From positions 26,982-39,761 of the forward strand of contig DJWE01000097.1 in assembly GCA_002441465.1 (NCBI GenBank): a stretch of 12,780 nt of DNA, read 5' to 3'. Positions within the stretch are counted from its first letter, which is position 1. The number at the start of each line of letters is the position of its first letter. Below are positions 1 through 6,851 of this stretch, one piece after another. The notes beneath the pieces are model-generated. The model did not search any database. It saw only the letters and a program-made list of their open reading frames with translations, and was not told the DNA's origin. Source of the stretch: Propionibacteriaceae bacterium UBA6238 (GTDB taxonomy: Bacteria > Actinomycetota > Actinomycetes > Propionibacteriales > Propionibacteriaceae). A program made the translations under genes and the position numbers.

Positions 1-1
1 C

Positions 2-697
2 GCGCCGGCCAAGGTGCAGTCGGCGATGCTGGAGCTGATGGCCGAGCAGCAGGTGTCGATCGGTGGCACCACCTACCCGGTGCCGCAGCCGTTCATCGTG
101 ATCGCCACCGAGAACCCGATCGAGTCCGAGGGCGTCTACCCACTGCCCGAGGCGCAGCGCGACCGCTTCCTGCTCAAGGTGGACGTGCCTTACCCGCGCG
201 GCAACGAAGAGTTCGAGATCCTGCGCCGGATGAGCGTCCGGCCGCCGACGGCCAACCCGGTGCTCGATCCGGCGGTCGTGCTGCAGCTGCAGGAGCAGGC
301 GTCCAACGTGTTCGTGCACAACCTGGTCGCCGAGTACATCGTCCGCCTGGTGCTGGCCACCCGTACGCCCGAGGAATTCGGAATGCCCGACCTCACGTCG
401 GTGATCCAGGTGGGCTGCAGCCCCCGAGCCACGCTCGGTCTGGTCGCCGCGTCCCGGGCGCTCGCCCTGATCCACGGACGCGACTACGTGCTGCCTACCG
501 ACGTCCAGGCGGTCGCCAGGGACGTGATGAGTCACCGCCTCGTGCTCGGCTTCGACGCGGTCGCCGACAACATCACCCCCGCTCAGGTGATCGAGCGAAT
601 CCTGGCCATGGTGCCGCCGCCCACGCCGGTGTGGAACACCCAGCAGCGTCAGGTCGCCCACACCCAGCACAGCTACGTTCCCGAAGCCCGTTCCTGA
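2..697 (+). CDS. moxR: MoxR family AAA+ ATPase, C-terminal part (5' end outside window)
   Basis: The window opens inside this gene; the frame is open from base 2 and 231 residues are visible before TGA. The first residues (APAKVQSA) are the stretch that follows the Walker B DEINR motif in MoxR proteins, so Walker A and B lie upstream of the window. Sensor 1 (ATENPIESEG), the arginine-finger segment (LPEAQRDRF) and the sensor 2 region (GCSPRATLG), followed by the C-terminal helical lid, are all present. MoxR ATPases are hexameric and are thought to work with VWA-domain proteins as chaperones for maturation or metal insertion in envelope or enzyme complexes. The DUF58 gene follows after 2 bases and two VWA genes follow that, the usual MoxR-operon order. 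Family assignment is firm; the substrate is unknown. Confidence 0.95.
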   Translation, partial: APAKVQSAMLELMAEQQVSIGGTTYPVPQPFIVIATENPIESEGVYPLPEAQRDRFLLKVDVPYPRGNEEFEILRRMSVRPPTANPVLDPAVVLQLQEQASNVFVHNLVAEYIVRLVLATRTPEEFGMPDLTSVIQVGCSPRATLGLVAASRALALIHGRDYVLPTDVQAVARDVMSHRLVLGFDAVADNITPAQVIERILAMVPPPTPVWNTQQRQVAHTQHSYVPEARS

Positions 698-699
698 GC

Positions 700-1749
700 G
701 TGAGCTTCCAGCCCGGTTTCGCCCCACCGCCCGAGGACCTCGGTGCGGTGGCTTCGGTGCTGCACGAGCCCACGTCCGCGACCATCCCGCTGCACAAGCT
801 CGCTCCCGAGGCGGCCCTGCGGCGGCTCGAGCTGACTGTGGTGCGGCGCCTGGAGGGCTTCCTGCACGGCGACCACCAAGGACTGCTGCCCGGCCCCGGT
901 TCTGAGGCCAACGACGCTCGCGTCTACGTGCCGGGCCAAGACGACGTCCGAAAGATCGACTGGGCAGTCACCGCGCGGACCATGACACCGCACGTCCGCG
1001 ACACCATCGCCGACCGCGAGCTGGAGATCTGGGCACTGCTCGACGTCACCCCGTCGATGAACTGGGGTACCGAAGGCGTCACCAAGCGCGACCTGGGCAT
1101 CGCCGCGATCGCCACGATCGGCTTCCTGAGCCAGAAGATGGGCGACCGGTTCGGCGGGCTGATCATGCGTCCGGACGAGATCAAGCGCTACCCGGCGCTG
1201 TCGGGACGCACCGCGCTGTACGGTCTGCTCCGCCGGATGCTCACCGAGCCGATCGTCTCCGACCACACCACCGGCCCGTACTCGCTGGCGGCCGGCATCC
1301 AGCGGATGGCCCGCACCGAGCGCCGACGCGGGATGCGCCTGGTGGTCTCGGACTTCCTCACTCCCGGCGACTTCGAACTCGATCCGAACGTCGAGCCCGA
1401 GTGGGAGCGTCCGATGCGGCAACTGGCCGTACGCAACCAGGTGCTCGCGGTCGAAGTCGTGGACAGCCACGAGGTCGAGTTCGCCGACGTGGGAGATCTA
1501 CTGATCCGTGACCCGGAGACGGACTTCGAGCGGTACGTGAACACCTCCGATCCCGCCGCCCGCGAGCGCATGGACGCGGCCACCGCCGCCCAGCGGGAAC
1601 GGATCCGAATCGCGCTGCGCCGAGCCGGTGCCGCCCACATCCAGTTGCGTACCGACAGAGACTGGGTACATGACATCGCTCGTTTCGTGCTGGCCTATCG
1701 GCGCACGGCCAGCATGCTGCACCAGCCGCCGGCCGGGGTGAGCAAGTGA
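700..1749 (+). CDS. DUF58 domain protein (VWA-like, MoxR operon)
   Basis: This is a 349-residue soluble protein with no membrane segment. The DUF58 signature lies at residues 64-101 (PGPGSEANDARVYVPGQDD, then R-K-I-D-W). It is followed by a VWA-like fold with a degenerate metal site, D115-V-T-P-S119 in place of DxSxS. I place the start at GTG 700, two bases after the moxR stop. An in-frame ATG at 631 would overlap moxR by 67 bases and would add a low-complexity Pro/Arg/Ser leader unlike the family. No strong Shine-Dalgarno sequence precedes 700, so translation probably depends on coupling to moxR. The family always sits beside MoxR and VWA genes and is presumed to be a partner or adaptor of the ATPase; the biochemical role is not established. 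Confidence 0.9.
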   Translation: MSFQPGFAPPPEDLGAVASVLHEPTSATIPLHKLAPEAALRRLELTVVRRLEGFLHGDHQGLLPGPGSEANDARVYVPGQDDVRKIDWAVTARTMTPHVRDTIADRELEIWALLDVTPSMNWGTEGVTKRDLGIAAIATIGFLSQKMGDRFGGLIMRPDEIKRYPALSGRTALYGLLRRMLTEPIVSDHTTGPYSLAAGIQRMARTERRRGMRLVVSDFLTPGDFELDPNVEPEWERPMRQLAVRNQVLAVEVVDSHEVEFADVGDLLIRDPETDFERYVNTSDPAARERMDAATAAQRERIRIALRRAGAAHIQLRTDRDWVHDIARFVLAYRRTASMLHQPPAGVSK

Positions 1750-1805
1750 CGTCGCAGCGCGCGTCCGCCGAACGCGGTGGGACTTCCGCAGAGGTGGCCC
1801 GATGA
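1746..1805 (+). CDS. Possible 19-codon linker ORF between DUF58 and VWA genes
   Basis: GTG at 1746 overlaps the DUF58 stop (GTGA, 1746-1749). The frame runs 19 codons to a TGA at 1803-1805, which overlaps the ATG of the next gene (ATGA, 1802-1805). The peptide would read VTSQRASAERGGTSAEVAR. It resembles no family I know and has no hydrophobic segment. Its last codons contain GAGGTGG, the Shine-Dalgarno sequence of the VWA gene. The double overlap suggests ribosomes could be handed from DUF58 to VWA through this short ORF. It may equally be a chance frame in a 52-base spacer. No independent evidence of translation is visible. Confidence 0.3.
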   Translation: MTSQRASAERGGTSAEVAR

Positions 1806-2761
1806 CCTGGCCACCGTCTTTCCTCGACCCCGAGCGGCTCTGGGTGCTGCTGGTGGTGCCGCTGCTGGTCGCGGGGTACGTCTACTTGGTGCTGCGCAAG
1901 AAGAAGACCGGTATGCGCTTCACCAACACCGCGATCCTGTCCCGGGTGGTGCCCAAGCAGTCCCAGTGGCGCCGGCACCTGGCCGTGGCGCTGTCCTTGG
2001 CCGCTCTGGTCGCGCTCAGCCTGGCCTGGGCCCGTCCCAACGGCATCGAGATGGTGCCCAGGGAACGAGCCACCGTGATCATGGTGATCGACACGTCGCA
2101 GTCGATGGCGTCCACCGATGTCCCACCGACCCGGCTGGACGCGGCCAAGCAGGCGGCGCTCACGTTCGTGAAGGCGCTGCCCGCGCAGTACAACGTGGCC
2201 GTGGTGAGCCTGTCCGGCAATCCGGCAGTGGTCTTGCCGCCGACGACCGACCGGGCCCAGGCGCAGCAGGCGATCAACAGCCTCAAGCTGGCCGACTCGA
2301 CGGCGGTCGGGGAGTCGATCTACACCGCGTTGAGCGCCCTGCAGTTGGCGCCGAAGGGCTCGGATTCGACTCCGGCACCGGGCGCGATCGTGCTGTTGTC
2401 GGACGGTCAGAACACGGCGGGTCGCTCTCCGGCGCAGGCCGCGGCGGCGGCGAAGCGGGACGAGGTGCCGATCTACACCATCGCCTACGGCACCGAGAAC
2501 GGTTACGTCGACCTGGACGGCCAGCGAGAGCGGGTGCCCCCGGACAAGACCCTGTTGGCCTCGATCGCGCAGGCCTCGGGCGGCCAGACCTTCTCTGCGG
2601 AGAACCTCGACCAGCTCAACAAGGTCTACAGCAACATTCGCAGCGAGGTCGGGCAGACCCCCACCAAGAAGGAGACCACCGCGTTGTGGGCGGGTTACGG
2701 GCTCGCATTTGCGGTGGTGGCGGCGCTGGCCGCGGTGTCGCTGGGAGCGAGGTGGCCCTGA
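1802..2761 (+). CDS. Membrane-anchored VWA domain protein (BatA-like), copy 1
   Basis: This 319-residue protein has two N-terminal membrane segments (about residues 13-31 and 60-77), a VWA domain (about 90-280) and a third membrane segment near the C-terminus (about 295-315), ending in ARWP. The metal-ion-dependent adhesion site is intact: D97-T-S99-Q-S101, T167 and D201 (LLSDGQ). The order matches BatA-type and Rv1481-type proteins encoded in MoxR operons. The VWA domain is expected to face the cell exterior or to bind a partner at the membrane. The start at ATG 1802 is set by GAGGTGG at 1791-1797, four bases upstream. The next gene is a clear paralogue. A direct role in aerotolerance, as proposed for Bat proteins, is inference only. 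Confidence 0.92.
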   Translation: MTWPPSFLDPERLWVLLVVPLLVAGYVYLVLRKKKTGMRFTNTAILSRVVPKQSQWRRHLAVALSLAALVALSLAWARPNGIEMVPRERATVIMVIDTSQSMASTDVPPTRLDAAKQAALTFVKALPAQYNVAVVSLSGNPAVVLPPTTDRAQAQQAINSLKLADSTAVGESIYTALSALQLAPKGSDSTPAPGAIVLLSDGQNTAGRSPAQAAAAAKRDEVPIYTIAYGTENGYVDLDGQRERVPPDKTLLASIAQASGGQTFSAENLDQLNKVYSNIRSEVGQTPTKKETTALWAGYGLAFAVVAALAAVSLGARWP

Positions 2762-2762
2762 C

Positions 2763-3719
2763 ATGCCGGTAGATTTCCTGCGTCCGGAGCGCCTGTGGTG
2801 GCTGGTGATGATCCCGCTGCTGGTCGGGCTGTACCTGTTCCTGTTGTGGCGGCGGCGCCGTAAGGCCCGTCCGCACGCGATCACCAACCTCGAACGGGTC
2901 CTGCCCAAGCAGCAGTCCTGGAAGCGGCACCTGGGTGTTGGCCTCGCCGTCTTGTCGCTGGCCTCGCTGACGGTGGCGTTCGCCCAGCCCAAGGGTGAGG
3001 TGGAGGTGCCGAGAGAGCGGGCGACGATCGTGCTCGCGATCGACGTGTCACGATCGATGATCGCCGAGGACGTGCCACCCAACCGGCTCGCGGCCGCCAA
3101 GGCCGCGGCTCAGGACTTCCTTGAGATGCTGCCGACCGGCTTCAACGTGGCATTGGTCAGTTTCGCGGGCACCGCGGCCGTGGTGGTGCCGCCGACGACC
3201 GACCGCGGTGTCGTGGCGGCGTCCATTCAGAACCTGCAGGTGGCCCCGTCCACGGCGATCGGCGAGGGCATCTACTCCTCGCTGGACGCGATGGCGCAGG
3301 CGCCGAGCGATCCGAACGATCCCGACAGCACCGCTCCGGGAGCGATCGTGCTGCTGAGCGATGGCTACACCAACGTGGGCCGTCCCTCCGACCAGGCTGC
3401 ACAGCAGTCGAAGCGGGAGGGCATTCCGATCTACACGATCGCCTACGGCACCGAGAACGGCTACGTCGAGAACGAGGGACGCCGCGAGCCGGTGCCGGTC
3501 AATCCCGCCGAGTTGCAGCAGATCTCGCGGATCTCGGGTGGCAAGGCATTCTCGGCCGGCTCGGAGAGTGAGCTGAAGCAGGTGTACTCCTCGATCGCGC
3601 GCCAGGTGGGGTATGTGAAGGTTGACCAGGAGGTCACCGAGGCCTATGCCGGCTACGCGCTTGCGTTCGCGATTCTCGCCGGGGTCGCGGTGATCTCGCT
3701 GGCGGCCCGCTGGCCGTAG
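2763..3719 (+). CDS. Membrane-anchored VWA domain protein (BatA-like), copy 2
   Basis: This is a 318-residue paralogue of the preceding protein with the same layout: membrane segments at about residues 11-28 and 57-74, VWA domain at about 88-280, a last membrane segment at about 295-313, and the same C-terminal ARWP. The MIDAS residues are intact (D94-V-S96-R-S98, T164, D200). ATG 2763 is chosen because GAGGTGG (2749-2755) lies 7 bases upstream, inside the end of copy 1, and the stop of copy 1 is only one base away. An earlier ATG at 2709 would overlap copy 1 by 53 bases and add a Trp/Arg-rich leader. The shared segment IPIYTIAYGTENGY is nearly identical at the DNA level in both copies. The pair probably forms a hetero-oligomer or recognises different partners of the same MoxR system. 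Confidence 0.92.
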   Translation: MPVDFLRPERLWWLVMIPLLVGLYLFLLWRRRRKARPHAITNLERVLPKQQSWKRHLGVGLAVLSLASLTVAFAQPKGEVEVPRERATIVLAIDVSRSMIAEDVPPNRLAAAKAAAQDFLEMLPTGFNVALVSFAGTAAVVVPPTTDRGVVAASIQNLQVAPSTAIGEGIYSSLDAMAQAPSDPNDPDSTAPGAIVLLSDGYTNVGRPSDQAAQQSKREGIPIYTIAYGTENGYVENEGRREPVPVNPAELQQISRISGGKAFSAGSESELKQVYSSIARQVGYVKVDQEVTEAYAGYALAFAILAGVAVISLAARWP

Positions 3720-3742
3720 TCGACGCGCTGCGTTGAGACGGC

Positions 3743-3832
3743 GGGGACGGTTCCTCACTCGGCCCACCCGAACCCTGGGGACGGTTCCTCACTCGGTCCA
3801 CGGCGACGTGGACCGAGTGAGGAACCGTCCCC
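3743..3832. repeat. REP-like palindrome: 26-bp perfect inverted repeat plus a third arm copy
   Basis: The left arm (3777-3802) and right arm (3807-3832) are perfect reverse complements over 26 bases around a GCGA loop (3803-3806). The arms begin GGGGACGGTTCCTCACTCGG. The same 20 bases occur again as a direct copy at 3743-3762, and the similarity continues to 3767 with one mismatch. The element fills the convergent gap between the second VWA gene and yggS. There is no T-run on either side, so it is not a classical intrinsic terminator, but it could stop or stabilise transcripts from both sides. The arrangement resembles REP/BIME-type dispersed elements mobilised by REP-associated tyrosine transposases. 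That is inference, as no transposase is in the window. Confidence 0.85.
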
Positions 3833-3842
3833 GAGGCCTGAG

Positions 3843-4538
3843 TCAGGAGCGGGTTCCGAAGATGGCTGTGCCGATCCTGACCACGGTGGCACCGTGAGCG
3901 ATCGCCAGTTCGTAGTCGCCGGACATGCCCATGGAGAGTTCGTCCCAGGTCTGGCCGGGTACCGCTGCGTCCCGGAGCCTTCGCTGCACCTCGACGACCC
4001 GCTCGAAACAGGCCGCGACCTGACCCCGGTCGGACGAGGGGAGCGCGAGCGTCATCAGGCCGCGGACGCGGAGCGCGTCGAAAGTCGTGAGCGAGCGCGC
4101 GAACCCCACGACCTCCTGCGGGGGCAGGCCGAACTTGGAGTCCTCTCCGGAGGAGTTCACCTGAACCAGGACGTCCAGCCCGCGTCCGGCCGCCTGGAGC
4201 CGGCGGTCGAGTTCGGCTGCAAGAGGGAGCGAGTCCAGGGCCTGGAACTCGGTGGCGAACTGCGTCACCAGCTTGGCCTTGTTCGACTGCAGATGACCGA
4301 TCATCACCCACTCCAGCCCGGGCACCTCGGCGAGCTCGAGCGCCTTCGCGTGCGCCTCCTGCGCCTTGTTTTCGCCGAAGCGCAGACAACCGGCGGCGTG
4401 TGCGACGAGGATGTCCGTGGCCGGACGGGTCTTGCTCACCGGCAGCAGCCGGACCGATCCGGACGGGCGTCCGGCGCGCTCACAGGCCGCCTCGATTCGC
4501 GTCCGCACGGCAGCCAGGTTCGCGGCGATCGGGTGCAT
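3843..4538 (-). CDS. yggS: YggS/PROSC family PLP homeostasis protein
   Basis: This is a 231-residue single-domain TIM-barrel protein of normal length for the family. The PLP-binding lysine is K36 in LLPVSKTRP. Other family motifs are FGENKAQE (54-61), GHLQSNK (81-87), the VNSSGEDSKFGL stretch (128-138) and LSMGMSGDYELAIAHGATVV (201-220). These proteins bind pyridoxal phosphate and balance free PLP and amino-acid pools; no enzymatic activity is established. I chose ATG 4538. The frame stays open to 4640, but the extra residues look non-native. A strong AAGGAGGT (4565-4558) lies 19 bases before ATG 4538, which is unusually far, and no in-frame ATG, GTG, TTG or CTG is better placed. In many actinobacteria yggS sits beside ftsZ and sepF; here it stands alone. 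Confidence 0.93.
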   Translation of the reverse strand: MHPIAANLAAVRTRIEAACERAGRPSGSVRLLPVSKTRPATDILVAHAAGCLRFGENKAQEAHAKALELAEVPGLEWVMIGHLQSNKAKLVTQFATEFQALDSLPLAAELDRRLQAAGRGLDVLVQVNSSGEDSKFGLPPQEVVGFARSLTTFDALRVRGLMTLALPSSDRGQVAACFERVVEVQRRLRDAAVPGQTWDELSMGMSGDYELAIAHGATVVRIGTAIFGTRS

Positions 4539-4661
4539 GATGCCAGCTTCGCACGAGACCTCCTTGCGGACTGGTACGCGCGGGGCGGGTGGGGCAGAAT
4601 GGTCGTGTCCCCGTGGGGCTGAGGTGGCTGGGGAAGGCACATCTCAGCAAAGGGGGACCAA

Positions 4662-5159
4662 ATGTCCAGCACGCGCGGGATCATCCAGATCCACTCCGCG
4701 CCCGCTGCGCTGCGCCCGCACCTGGAGTGGGCGGTCGGTGCGGTGTTCGGGGCTCCGGTCGAGTTCGAGTGGGCCAGCCAGCCCGCCGAGCCGCGCAGTC
4801 TGCGGGCCGAGTTTCCCTGGCACGGACGCGTCGGCACCGGCGCGGCCCTGGCCAGCGCGCTGCGCGGATGCGAGCGAGCCCGGTTCGAGGTGACTGAGGA
4901 GCCGTCCGCTGGTCAGGAGGGGATGCGCTGGGCGTACACGCCTCGGCTCGGCATCTTCGCTGCCGCCATCGGCGTGCACGGCGACATCATGGTGCACGAA
5001 GACCGGCTCAAGCAGGCCATCCTGGCCGACGCGCTCGGCCGTCAGCCGCTGGGCGAGGGTGTCGCCGAACTCCTCGGTGCCCGCTGGGACGCCGAACTCG
5101 AGGCGTTCCGCCAGGCCGGCGACGGCGCCCCGGTCCGTTGGCTGCACCAGGTGGGCTGA
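4662..5159 (+). CDS. DUF3145 family protein
   Basis: This 165-residue protein is probably cytoplasmic, with no signal peptide or membrane segment. The opening (SSTRGIIQIHSAPAALRPHL), the EWAVGAVFG and FPWHGRVGTGA stretches and the LPA-like C-terminal half match the actinobacterial DUF3145 family as I recall it. Function is unknown. AAAGGGGG (4649-4656) lies 6 bases before ATG 4662. A short hairpin is possible in the leader (4619-4626 with 4640-4647, 8 pairs including one G-U), just upstream of the ribosome site. The gene is divergent from yggS and convergent with fabF, with 10 bases between the stops. DUF3145 genes occur next to the fatty-acid cluster in other actinobacteria, from memory, which suggests a link to lipid synthesis. 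Confidence 0.82.
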   Translation: MSSTRGIIQIHSAPAALRPHLEWAVGAVFGAPVEFEWASQPAEPRSLRAEFPWHGRVGTGAALASALRGCERARFEVTEEPSAGQEGMRWAYTPRLGIFAAAIGVHGDIMVHEDRLKQAILADALGRQPLGEGVAELLGARWDAELEAFRQAGDGAPVRWLHQVG

Positions 5160-5169
5160 CCCGGCCCGC

Positions 5170-6426
5170 CTAGAAGGTCGCGTTCGCGTTGGTGATCGCG
5201 ATAGCGACGTTGTGTCCGCCGAAGCCGAAGGAGTTGTTCAAGGCGGCCAGGTCGCCCTCGGGCAATGGACGCGCCACGTTGGCAGCGACGTCGACGTCCA
5301 GACCGGCCTCGGGATGCTCGAGGTTGATCGTGGGCGGCACGATCCGCTCCCGCAGGGCCATCAGCGTCGCCAGGGTCTCCAACGCGCCGGCACCGCCGAG
5401 GAGGTGCCCGGTCATCGACTTGGTGGACGTGACCACGACGTTGTCCGCCGCCTTGCCCAACGCCGTGCGGATCGAGTGCGCCTCGGTCATGTCGCCGGCC
5501 GGGGTGGACGTGCCGTGGGCGTTCACGTGGCGGATATCGGACGCCGACAACCCGGCGTCCTGCAGTGCCTTCTGCATCGCGTGCGACTGGCCCTCACCGG
5601 ACGGGTCGGGCTGCACCATGTCGTAGCTGTCGGCCGTGATGCCGGCGCCGGCGATGGTGCCGTAGATCTTCGCGCCGCGGGCCCGGGCATGCTCGAGGGA
5701 TTCGATCACCAGGATCGCCGAGCCCTCGCCCATGACGAAGCCGTCCCGGTCGGCGTCCCACGGACGCGAGGCGCGCTCGGGCTCGTCGTTACGCCGGCTC
5801 AGCGCCTGCATCTGGCCGAACGCGGCCAGCGGCAGCGGATGAATGGTGGCCTCGGTGCCGCCGACGACCGCGACGTCCGCCCGGCCCAATCGCAGCAGGT
5901 CGAGCCCGAGCGAGATCGCCTCGTTCGAGGACGCGCAGGCCGAGACCGGAGTATGCACACCGGCCTTGGCGTGGATCGCGAGGCCCACGTTGGCGGCTGG
6001 AGCGTTGGCCATCAGCATCGGGATCGTGAATGGGCTCACCCGCCGATAGCCCTTGTCGCGCTGGGCGTCCCAGTTGTTCAGCAGGGAGTGCAGGCCGCCG
6101 ATGCCGCTGGCCACGGAGACGCTCAGTCGGTGCGGATCGACGCCCTCGCCGGCCTCCCAGTCGAAGCCGGCGTCGGTCCAGGCCTGCTGGGCGGCGATCA
6201 AGGCGAGTTGGGTCGAGCGATCGAGCCGACGGGCCTTGACCCGGTCGATCAACTCCGACGGGTCGACCTTCACGTGGGCGGCGATCTTCACGGGGAGGTC
6301 GGCGGCCCATTCCTCGGTGATGGCGTGTACGCCGGAGGTACCGGCGACCATTCCAGCCCAGGTGGACGCCATGTCCCCGCCGAGCGGGGTGGTGGCGCCG
6401 ATGCCGGTGATCACGATCTCAGTCAT
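5170..6426 (-). CDS. fabF: Beta-ketoacyl-ACP synthase II
   Basis: This 418-residue condensing enzyme elongates acyl-ACP with malonyl-ACP in FAS-II. The Cys-His-His triad is intact: C164 (VSACASSNEA), H304 (NAHGTSTPAGD) and H341 (KSMTGHLLGGAGALE), with K336 in its expected place. The C-terminal GFGGHN gating loop is at 401-406. The sequence around the nucleophile, SACASS, differs from the commoner TACATG of E. coli FabF. ATG 6426 is preceded by GGAG at 6434-6431. The frame extends upstream to 6480, but that part lies in a repeat element and does not resemble FabF. It is the last gene of the fab cluster. A 132-base spacer with inverted repeats separates it from acpP, so its level may differ from that of ACP. 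Confidence 0.96.
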   Translation of the reverse strand: MTEIVITGIGATTPLGGDMASTWAGMVAGTSGVHAITEEWAADLPVKIAAHVKVDPSELIDRVKARRLDRSTQLALIAAQQAWTDAGFDWEAGEGVDPHRLSVSVASGIGGLHSLLNNWDAQRDKGYRRVSPFTIPMLMANAPAANVGLAIHAKAGVHTPVSACASSNEAISLGLDLLRLGRADVAVVGGTEATIHPLPLAAFGQMQALSRRNDEPERASRPWDADRDGFVMGEGSAILVIESLEHARARGAKIYGTIAGAGITADSYDMVQPDPSGEGQSHAMQKALQDAGLSASDIRHVNAHGTSTPAGDMTEAHSIRTALGKAADNVVVTSTKSMTGHLLGGAGALETLATLMALRERIVPPTINLEHPEAGLDVDVAANVARPLPEGDLAALNNSFGFGGHNVAIAITNANATF

Positions 6427-6460
6427 GGGACTCCAACGGTGGTTGGTGCGGAACGATGAC

Positions 6461-6553
6461 CGCTGGTCGAGCCCGACCACAGTCCGGATCGGGGTTCGGC
6501 AGGCTCGACCAGCGATGCGTGGCTCGATCAGCCGACGGACGGCTGGATCAGCC
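6461..6553. repeat. Intergenic inverted-repeat element between acpP and fabF
   Basis: CGCTGGTCGAGCC (6461-6473) and its exact reverse complement (6502-6514) enclose 28 bases. Two further related copies follow: GGCTCGATCAGCC (6521-6533) and GGCTGGATCAGCC (6541-6553), which differ by one base and are each nearly self-complementary. In the transcript these lie just after the acpP stop codon and before fabF, so they would fold into one large and two small hairpins. CTCGACCAGCG-type sequences resemble dispersed intergenic repeats of GC-rich actinobacteria, from memory. A role in mRNA processing or in lowering fabF relative to acpP is possible but unproven. Confidence 0.7.
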
Positions 6554-6558
6554 CTGGG

Positions 6559-6801
6559 TCAGCTGTGCGCCTCGATGTAGGCGACGGCGTCGCCGACGGT
6601 CTTGAGGTTCTTGGACTCCTCGTCGGGGATGGTGACGCCGAACTTCTCCTCGCAACCGACGAGAATCTCGACCATCGCGAGGCTGTCCACGTCGAGGTCG
6701 TCGACGAACGACTTGTCCAGCTGCACATCGTCGACCGGCACGCCGGCGACGTCGTTGACGAGCTCGGCGAGCTGGGCCCGGATCTCTTCGGTGGTAGCCA
6801 T
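6559..6801 (-). CDS. acpP: Acyl carrier protein
   Basis: This is an 80-residue acidic acyl carrier protein. The phosphopantetheine attachment serine is S40 in DLDVDSLAMVE, within the usual four-helix layout; the conserved GVTIPDEE segment follows at 55-62. Holo-ACP carries growing acyl chains between FabD, FabH and FabF, all encoded around it. ATG 6801 has an excellent AAGGAG six bases upstream. The 50-base gap to fabH holds a small perfect hairpin (6834-6838 with 6843-6847) directly after the fabH stop. The length and position in the fab cluster mark it as the housekeeping FAS-II ACP and not a polyketide carrier protein. Confidence 0.97.
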   Translation of the reverse strand: MATTEEIRAQLAELVNDVAGVPVDDVQLDKSFVDDLDVDSLAMVEILVGCEEKFGVTIPDEESKNLKTVGDAVAYIEAHS

Positions 6802-6833
6802 TGGTTTCTCCTTACTAGGTGGGGCTTACTGTT

Positions 6834-6847
6834 CCGGACGCATCCGG
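6834..6847. promoter_or_regulatory. Small dyad between fabH and acpP
   Basis: CCGGA and TCCGG flank a four-base centre to give a 14-base perfect hairpin immediately after the fabH stop codon. The core GGATGCGTCC (read on the - strand) recurs exactly at 10775-10766, in front of the regulator gene, and with one change at 9504-9513. It may be a protein-binding dyad or a mRNA hairpin; neither is shown. Confidence 0.4.
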
Positions 6848-6851
6848 CGAA

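Noticed and set aside
631..699. Earlier ATG start for the DUF58 protein
   Set aside because: It would overlap moxR by 67 bases, and the added residues are low-complexity and unlike the family. GTG 700 fits the operon spacing.
1358..3100. A 580-codon open frame on the - strand opposite the DUF58 and VWA genes
   Set aside because: Arg/His/Gly-rich antisense shadow of three recognisable genes; no motif and no ribosome site of note.
3743..3832. CRISPR array or classical intrinsic terminator
   Set aside because: There are only three arm copies with unequal spacing and one is inverted, so it is not a CRISPR. No T-run follows the stem on either strand, so a standard terminator is not supported.
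4539..4661. A sigma-70-type promoter between yggS and the DUF3145 gene
   Set aside because: CAGAAT at 4595-4600 could be a -10, but no -35 lies at a usable distance; the evidence is too weak to list.
5059..6459. A 466-codon open frame on the + strand opposite fabF
   Set aside because: It is antisense to a full-length FabF with an intact Cys-His-His triad, and it would also overlap the end of the DUF3145 gene.
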